Assembly: GCA_034440575.1 (NCBI GenBank)
Contig: JAOTOL010001569.1
Coordinates: 446,001-510,000, forward strand
DNA: 64,000 nucleotides
Direction of reading: 5' to 3'
DNA from: Imbricaverruca yamaguchii
Lineage: Eukaryota > Arthropoda > Thecostraca > Neoverrucidae
Shown here: positions 57,390 to 64,000 of the stretch, piece after piece
Layout of the letters: each line of letters starts with the position of its first letter
Numbering within the stretch: the stretch's first letter is position 1
Notes under the pieces: model-generated
Told to the model about the DNA's origin: nothing
Databases searched by the model: none
Seen by the model: the letters and a program-made list of their open reading frames with translations, nothing else
Translations under genes and position numbers: made by a program

Positions 57390-58555
57390 TTATTGATATC
57401 TTTGTTCCAACATTTATGTCTGGGTACATGTGAAGCCCATCCTATCTGGTATGAACCAGAGTGCAAAAATGTTTTCAGAGATAGAATCTCTGAAGAAGTG
57501 ACTTCATTTCCACCCTGTCATTAGGTCATCAATGGCAGATTGCACAATCCTGGGCTGTCCTCTGGGCTCAGGGACTTTGAATCTGCAAAATCTTTCTTGC
57601 TCCCATGCTTCAAATTTTGGTCCTGCTGGGGAAGTCATGCCCAGAATACAGATGTTGGTTGATTTATTAGGTAGGTAGGTAGTAACCCAACTATCTTGGT
57701 ATCGAGGTTGGTATGTACACGGAATGGAGTTATGCTGTGCCTTTGGCATTTTTTTCCTTTGTGTGCCACTCACACCTATCTGATGCATGCTTAAGATTGG
57801 CAACACTACCACAGCTGAGCTATTGCATTTATAGTGTACCACATTTGTGCCCATGTCCTATGCATGCAGAAAAGTAGATGATGCAGTTTTGCTGTGTGGT
57901 GACACCATGAACCTGTGAGGTGCTAAGCCATGGTGTGTGTGCCAGTGTGTACAGGTTGCAAAGCCAGTAAGGTTCATTGACTTCCCTTGAGGTGTCATTT
58001 TCTGAAATGTGTTTTCCTTGCCATTTGAAGTGGTGTGGTTGTGATATTGTGATCTCAGCTAAATCTGGATAATTTTAGATAACTGTTGTAGGTGCTGTTT
58101 GAAATTACAATCAATGTTTCCAAGGATGAAGTATTTCCCTAAGTGGATTGATGAGGTTTTTGCTATTCATTCATGAAATGATATATGTGGTGGGTGAAAC
58201 CAAGTCATGATCATAATTAGTCAAGTTTCTCAGAATGTGTAGCTGCAAGTGTGTTGATGTACCTGTCCTTCAGCAGTTCACAAAGTGAGGAGTGTTTTTC
58301 AACTCTTGTTGGTACTCTATGCTAACCTGAGCATTGCATCAATAGTTTGTAATTAATCTCAGAATGCGTAGGTCATGGTGGGCATTGTGCCAATTTGTTA
58401 TTCAGAAAGTATGATCAGAGTCTGGTTTGCACACAGTTATTGTGAAGACTATGCATGTTAAAATCACAGTTCTTTACACTGATAAAGAACCCCAGCAAAG
58501 AAGTCTTTTCTCATATTTTGTGCATTGATAATTATGAAGAAAATGTTTGTCTTTT
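57390..58555. other. Upstream of first STK40 coding exon; no exon recognised
   Basis: AT-rich sequence with a TAGG patch near 57670. Because the STK40 ATG is preceded by a splice acceptor, a non-coding 5' exon should lie somewhere upstream, but it could not be identified. Confidence 0.4.
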
Positions 58556-58558
58556 CAG

Positions 58559-58692
58559 CTGTATGGAAATGAGTTTCCGGTCCCGAAAAAGATCATCTAG
58601 TTGTTGTTGTTCGCAAGTTGTTCCTGTTGTCAGCCCAAAGAAGATACGAATAACAGAGGCATTAGGTTCATTGAAGGAGAAGGATGCATCTT
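58559..58692 (+). CDS. STK40: STK40 first coding exon
   Basis: The acceptor TGTCTTTTCAG ends at 58558. The first ATG is at 58563 (a second at 58569) and opens MEMSFRSRKRSSSCCCSQVV, PVVSPKKIRITEALGSLKEK, DAS plus one base. The donor is a perfect GTAAGT after CATCTT. The sequence is basic and serine/cysteine-rich like the disordered N-terminus of STK40, but this part of the family is poorly conserved. The call rests on exact phase fit with the next exon (one base plus two) and strong splice signals. It could in principle belong to another transcript. Confidence 0.7.
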
Positions 58693-58754
58693 GTAAGTAT
58701 GATACAATACCGATGGCATGGTGTGTATAATATTGCATGTTGCATATGTATGTG

Positions 58755-59017
<263 letters not shown>

Positions 59018-61724
59018 TAGGGTGGTCCTTATTTTTATCTTCAAAAAGTTTAAGGTCTCACAGAATTGTTCCATACATACGAATGCCGAATTTTGTGAAC
59101 ATAGCCCAATTATTTCTGGTGCCGCGATGCCTCCGAATTCTTGCACAGTACCTACCTAGGGACATATCTAGATCCCCGCACATGAAGTGAGTATGATCCC
59201 CTCTTTGGGGGCCATGGGTGCCTATCTCCCACTGATTGTTGCTTAGTTCTTAAGAGGTAGGCCGCCAACAACGAGTTTCTTTTTGGAATCCGGGAATGTC
59301 TGGCGGTGGGCTTCGCCGGACTGAAGGAGGAACTGGCGCTGCTCTTCGTCACGTGTCACGTGGGGAAGGTGGTCTTGCATGAGGGCTACTTCTCTCTCGG
59401 CGAAGTCGTTGGTGACCTTCAAGTCAGCGACAGTTGACTTGGCCTTCTGGAAGTCTTCCCGGCCATTCCATACCTGAGGGTCGGCGTCCAGGAATCCTTC
59501 GTTCGTTCCGAGCGTTGACAGTGTGGCGAGTGGTGCTCGTGACGAAGTCCCAGAGATGTTCTTGCTTGATGATGTTGGGACGGGTTAATCGTCACGCGCT
59601 TTGGAGGGTACTCCGACCCCTCCTTGGACAAGGCGCCCAACATCTTTCTCTTTGTGTCGACGTCGACATGGTCGTGGACGAAGGCAAGGCTGACTGCTCG
59701 GAGAGGTACAAGAGGTGTCGTCCGACAGCCATCGTAACGGTGATGGCGACTTCGGAGTCCGGATCAGCAGAGATGTCTTGTAGGAATTGCAGGTCCAGGG
59801 CAGGGGGGGGGGTTGAATCCACGAGAGCTCGAAATCACATCGCCACGTAGAGTGTCACGCAGAAAGTAATGAAGCGCCTCAGGCCTTGGTTATTCTGTTG
59901 ACGAATCTGGAATTGTTCGCGAAAGAGGAAGACCTTGATTGAGTAGATGACCTTCGTCATCCATCGAGCAAGGTGGTACGGCCCAGGCCTGGCAAAGGAC
60001 ATCCCCTCTGCGGAACTCTACCCGGAACAATGATGGTGAGTTCCAGGAGCTCGCGATAGTCGTGGCGTGAATGATGGACGCTGAGCTGCTACAAGGCGAA
60101 GTCCCTCACTTGAGCGAACGATTGAGGCGGATCGGCAGGGTCGTCAAGCAGAGCCTGGAACTTGGCAGTGTCGAGGGCGCCCCATTTTTCCTTGAAACGC
60201 TTGAATAGTTTATGTCGGGTCCAGACGTAACAAGGGAGATGCAGAGGCCGAAGACCTTTCTAGCCACGAGCTCCAGGATGTGATGGCGGCAAGCGATGTG
60301 AAGGAGATGCTTGTTCAACTTTTGCTGAAGAAGAAGAAGACAAGCCCCTGACAGTTGTCCAGTGTTGGAGGCCGTGGTGTCAAAGGCCATTCCAACAACA
60401 CGGTCGGCGAGTCCCCAGTCCTGAAGTGTGGCGAATACGGCATCCGCTGTGGCTGCTCCCGTGCTAGTTGGGAGCTTTGGAACATTCAGGAGCTTCGCCA
60501 CTCCTTTGCCGGACACCACAATTGGACAGCGCTCTGCCAGTTCTTGGCCAGGTCCATCAGCGACCATCTTGCCGTCCCAGTGGACGGTCAGGACAATACC
60601 CTCGGGTAGGGAGGCGCGAGAGATGGAGGTGGCGATAGCTCCGGCTTCAATACGGGCTATCCTGGTGCTCTGTCGGTTCAGGGCCATCTCAACTGGGTCT
60701 TGGTCATAGGCTGAAGCACCAGCAGCAAAGATATGCACCGCCGTCCGGTCCGTAGTCTTGGTTCGATCGAGGGCACCACAAAGAGCAGTAGTGATGGCAG
60801 ACCCGGCCGCGAGCTTGCTTGGCAGGAGATTCCTCCAGAACAGCTGATGACGGCCCAGGTTTCTCTTCAACACCTTCATCATCGTCCGAGCGTTCCGACG
60901 TGGCTTCTCTTGCGGCTTCCTTCCTTCTACGCTCCTTGTCTCGGCGGGTCACTTCCGCCTTGTCCCTCTTCGCCTTCCTCTCCTGCTGCTTCACCAACTT
61001 TTTGTCCATCCCCAACATGCTCCCGGGGCGCCCGGCCTCTCGTTGACTCTATAAGAATTCCAAATCGTCCTTGTTTCTTCATAAAAGACAACGCCTCGGT
61101 GTGAGCAGTGTTGAAGAGGAAGGACAGTTTGACTGTGAAATCTTCCCTCTTCTTCGGTTCGGTCGCAGGCTGTCGGCTCTTCCCCTTGCTCAGCTGCCTC
61201 CATTTCTCGTAGAGCTGCTCAATCTTCTCCACACGGTGCTGAGGTTAAACGACGGGGATCCGAGCTCGGGCCCAGAATGCCGCAGCTTCTTTGTCGAGAT
61301 GAAGAGTAGCGCCGCGAAGAGTGGTCTTGTCGAGGCGGAGGAGGTGAAAGAGCCGCTCCTTGTTCGACGGCGGCTTTCCACCAGTCAGTTCAGTGAGGGC
61401 TACCCAGCCAACCATACTTCGGTGTCTTTTCGGGTCGTTGGCTTCTTCGACTTCTCCATATCTGAAAGCAAAGCTACAGCAGTGAGGGAACACGTGTGTT
61501 CGTCGTCAGACACTGCGCTGATTCGTGAAGCGAAAGTGTCTTCCTTATGAGCCGACTCAATGACGTCATAAGGGGAAAACTTCAAGTGCCTTGCGGCACC
61601 AGAAGTTGTTGAGCTAGGGTCACTACATTTTAGTGCGAGTATGTTTGATCACAATGGAATATCTTTGTGAGGTGAGACATTAGAAATTCCAACTTTGATT
61701 TTTACTCGTACAAATAAGGACCAC

Positions 61725-61728
<4 letters not shown>
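59018..61728 (-). mobile_element. hAT-like DNA transposon, about 2.7 kb
   Basis: The left end reads TAGGGTGGTCCTTATTT, and the right end inverted reads AAGGGTGGTCCTTATTT (61712-61728). These are terminal inverted repeats with one mismatch. Both flanks are TA tract, so the 8-bp ATATATAT duplication (59010-59017, 61729-61736) fits hAT but is not diagnostic. The body carries a transposase-like gene on the minus strand. The element splits the (TA)n tract of an STK40 intron. Confidence 0.88.
59243..61493 (-). pseudogene. Transposase-like gene of the hAT-like element, broken
   Basis: Pieces on the minus strand, in order: FHLLRLDKTTLRGA and FWARARIPVV (61400-61250), VEKIEQLYEKWRQLSKGKSR (about 61232), RTKTTDRTAVHI, VLTVHWDGKMV, FDTTASNTGQLSGACLL and CRHHILELVARKVF (60882-60200). 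Then come LQFLQDISADPDSEVA (about 59780) and AEREVALMQDHLP...KNxstop (59410-59243). The order matches a family I know as uncharacterised multicopy proteins in arthropods and cnidarians. The CRHHILELV motif recalls the C..H/L..V region of hAT transposases. An in-frame TAA after RIPVV and several frameshifts between blocks make it non-functional. Confidence 0.8.
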
Positions 61729-61817
<89 letters not shown>

Positions 61818-61856
61818 ATATGTATATATAATTTTATATATATATATATATATAAA
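61729..61856. repeat. (TA)n microsatellite, right flank of the transposon
   Basis: A long TA tract with a few interruptions (TTTTATATG, AATTTTATA), the continuation of the tract left of the insertion. Confidence 0.95.
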
Positions 61857-62510
61857 CTAAGCTTTTACTGAAAGGGAACTTTAATTCATAGAAATGACAT
61901 TTCCTATTAAGTTGATCCCCAGTTAATCCACAGGAAATTTTTAGTTTTGGTGTCACCAATCTTTGACACTCAATTTTGAGTGAATAGGATTTTAAGTGTA
62001 CAGTTGGCTCATTTTCGGAGGTTTCTAATAGAAGGGAAACCTATTTTAACCATAGCAACATTAATGCCCACTATATAACACACCATACCATGGGACTTGA
62101 AATTGTGCTATATGATGTTCTTGGACATGATCCGTAAATGTGAGCATAAGCATGATGATGCTACATGAGATTCCAGTAGAAATGAGGCATGAAAAGACTT
62201 GAAAAGACATGAACGCACATGAATAAACAAGATGTTGATGGTTCTTTCGAAAGTATGTCGATTCGGCGTTTAGAAAATAGTATGTTCCACCCTGTACCAC
62301 GAACCCTTATTACTAGTGTGTGGTGCACACTAGTGATTGGTGCTAAACGCCACCGAATGTGAGGGTGGCGGCGATCCTTCTGGCACCCTCTCCCCGTACT
62401 CCACGCCACTGTCTGATTGCCAGCCTGACTGCTCATGATTGTATCAATGCTTGTGTCATGCGCTCTTGAACGGCTTCAATTGAATGGAAAAACTCTGGCT
62501 CTTCTTTCAG
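61857..62510. other. STK40 intron sequence
   Basis: No gene was recognised. An inverted repeat, ACTAGTGTG-TGGTG-CACACTAGT, lies at about 62313-62335. Confidence 0.45.
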
Positions 62511-62659
62511 ATCCACTCGCTGGGACTCCAGTCGATGTGATTCGAGTGAAAAAGGTCGGGCCATTCATTTTAGGTCCGGTGTTAGGAAATTCGCCTGTCA
62601 AGAGCATTGTGCAATGCTTGGCAAGGCAAGAAAAAACGGACAAGTTCTTCACAGTCAAG
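62511..62659 (+). CDS. STK40: STK40 exon 2, start of the pseudokinase-like domain
   Basis: With T from the previous exon it reads YPLAGTPVDVIRVKKVGPFI then LGPVLGNSPVKSIVQCLARQ and EKTDKFFTVK. The motif AGPFILGPRLGNSPVPSIVQCLARKDGTDDFYQLK of STK40 (SINK-homologous serine/threonine kinase) is matched almost throughout. In mammals STK40 is a Tribbles-related pseudokinase that binds the COP1 ubiquitin ligase and does not bind ATP. The acceptor is CTTCTTTCAG at 62510. The donor GTCAAG|GTAAGG follows 62659 in phase 0. The rest of the kinase domain lies beyond the window. Confidence 0.93.
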
Positions 62660-64000
62660 GTAAGGGAATTATGTCATCCCAGCAACATTGCTCGACCCAC
62701 GCCGCTACGGTGTCCCAATTTGTGTTCATGCATGTATCAGATACTTGCAGTATATCTAAATCTAATCATGGTAAATTTAACTAAAAATGACAGCATTTAC
62801 ACGTAACCTTGAATAATTCCGTAAGATACAGTTTCAAATCTGGGAAGTGTTCAGAACATTGTAAGCCTGCCTTGAAGTTGATGCGGTTGATATTTTGGCC
62901 ATATGGCATGCAAAGAGGAAGTAGGAAGGCCTGGTAGTTGGCAATGAGAAATATCGATAAAACCAAAAATGCTTCATAATATAAACGGATGCTGTTTCGA
63001 GGTCCAAATTTTCGTACTTGGTCGCACTGCGTGGTGGGCGTGGTTGTTCATGTGTGGATCGGCATGGGCGGTTCATGGTTACGATCCACCCATGGCTTAT
63101 GGGTGGATCGGCATGACGAATATGGGAAACGGAAACGTTGCATATTTTTGTCAACAGAAAAGATACTGAACAATCGGAATTGAGCACACCTGAAAGCACG
63201 TTCTTGTAGCCGACGAAGAACATCTATATGTGATAATGTAGTAGCGACGGGAACATTCTCACCCAATAGACGCCGCATTTGTTCCCTGTTACTGTTCCCA
63301 CCAAAAACCGAAAATGTCCGGCTGCCGTATCTCGTGTTGGGGACAAGATACAGCGTGCGTTAATGGGCACAAAATTTCTGCTTTTTTCGTCCCGAAGTAT
63401 TTTCCAAGTTGGTCGGTACTCCCCTCTCCCCCTAAAAAAAAATCAAATATGTATTTTGGCTTGTCTTGCATTAGCACGTGCACGGGATGGTATTTCACAT
63501 AGCGCGTCGCAGAGGGCGAGGGTAGATTACGGCTGTAGTGAACTGACTGCGGTATGCATTTCATGGCCTAGGTTAATGCCCTCATGGTTAATGCCCTCGT
63601 CCTCTCATTTTTGCCGTTGGGAAGTTGAATGCTGCTGTTTGGCAATACACTGATATGTGATCAAGTGCTTATGATTCACTGGGAAGTACATAGACTTTAA
63701 CGTCACAGGTTTGGATGAAAATATCATCTCCATATTTGGCTACCCAAAATTCACTCTTCACATCCAGGATCCGAAAGTGCACATCCAACCCCGATTGAGG
63801 GTCAAATGAGCCCGAGGTCGGCCGGCTCACCCCACCACCGCGCCGCCGAAACCTGTGACCTTGAATCGCTGGGTGGCCGGCCGGCCGATTGGTCAACTTT
63901 GCACACCCGCGCTTCCTATATTTGCCGACTGATTAAAACATAATGTTTTGTATATGATGTCCTGTCAGTTTTGAACAAAGTCACGATTTCATTGCAATAC
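62660..64000. other. STK40 intron continuing to the window end; no exon recognised
   Basis: The next STK40 exon (after FFTVK, expected to resemble ILTLEE) was sought and not found. Near 63040-63105 the words GTGGATCGGCATG and ATCCACCCATGGCTTATGGGTGGAT form a short imperfect palindrome. GC-rich sequence with GGCCGGC motifs lies at 63815-63890. Confidence 0.45.

Overview
This is a nuclear genomic window from an animal, most likely an arthropod. It holds exons of four conserved genes with canonical GT-AG introns, a brainiac-type glycosyltransferase, several tRNA-derived SINEs, a CR1-like LINE and hAT-like DNA transposons. The very dense minisatellites and the GC-rich coding exon of brainiac would suit a crustacean such as a barnacle, but the species assignment is a guess.

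Genes, left to right: (1) SYAP1/Sap47 (+), the four 3'-terminal coding exons at 11950-12089, 22007-22155, 24325-24456 and 26654-26790, with the N-terminal exons not found; (2) MPC2 (-), the mitochondrial pyruvate carrier subunit, apparently complete in four exons at 41082-40992, 39571-39531, 37051-36951 and 32819-32720; (3) brainiac (+), two exons at 47634-48496 and 50244-50436; (4) STK40 (+), the first coding exon at 58563-58692 and the next at 62511-62659, continuing past the window. All exon phases join without a break. The four genes show no operon-like or functional linkage.

The rest is repeats. Left third: minisatellites with 20-bp (955-2660), 41-bp (4245-5765) and 25-bp (11275-11580) units, a decayed multicopy ORF family (6603-8216), and a CR1-like LINE (14790-16800) with a SINE nested in it. 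Middle: the SYAP1 and MPC2 introns carry tandem arrays that begin on, contain, or end next to splice sites. Right third: an AT-rich, gene-poor stretch (41.6-47.6 kb), an unclassified interspersed repeat, and a 2.7-kb hAT-like transposon between TA microsatellites inside an STK40 intron.

Two patterns stand out. First, exon edges have been copied into tandem arrays: the SYAP1 exon b donor, the acceptor and first codons of SYAP1 exon c, and the donor and last codons of MPC2 exon 3. About 26 copies of an 11-bp unit resembling a 5' splice site also lie just before the last SYAP1 exon. Second, the window is scattered with insertions only 33-100 bp long. They are the 3' ends of a SINE/LINE family, flanked by 11-14-bp target-site duplications and carrying a conserved hairpin and an AATAACCAAC-type tail. 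A 1-kb fold-back element with a perfect 8-bp target duplication sits in MPC2 intron 2.
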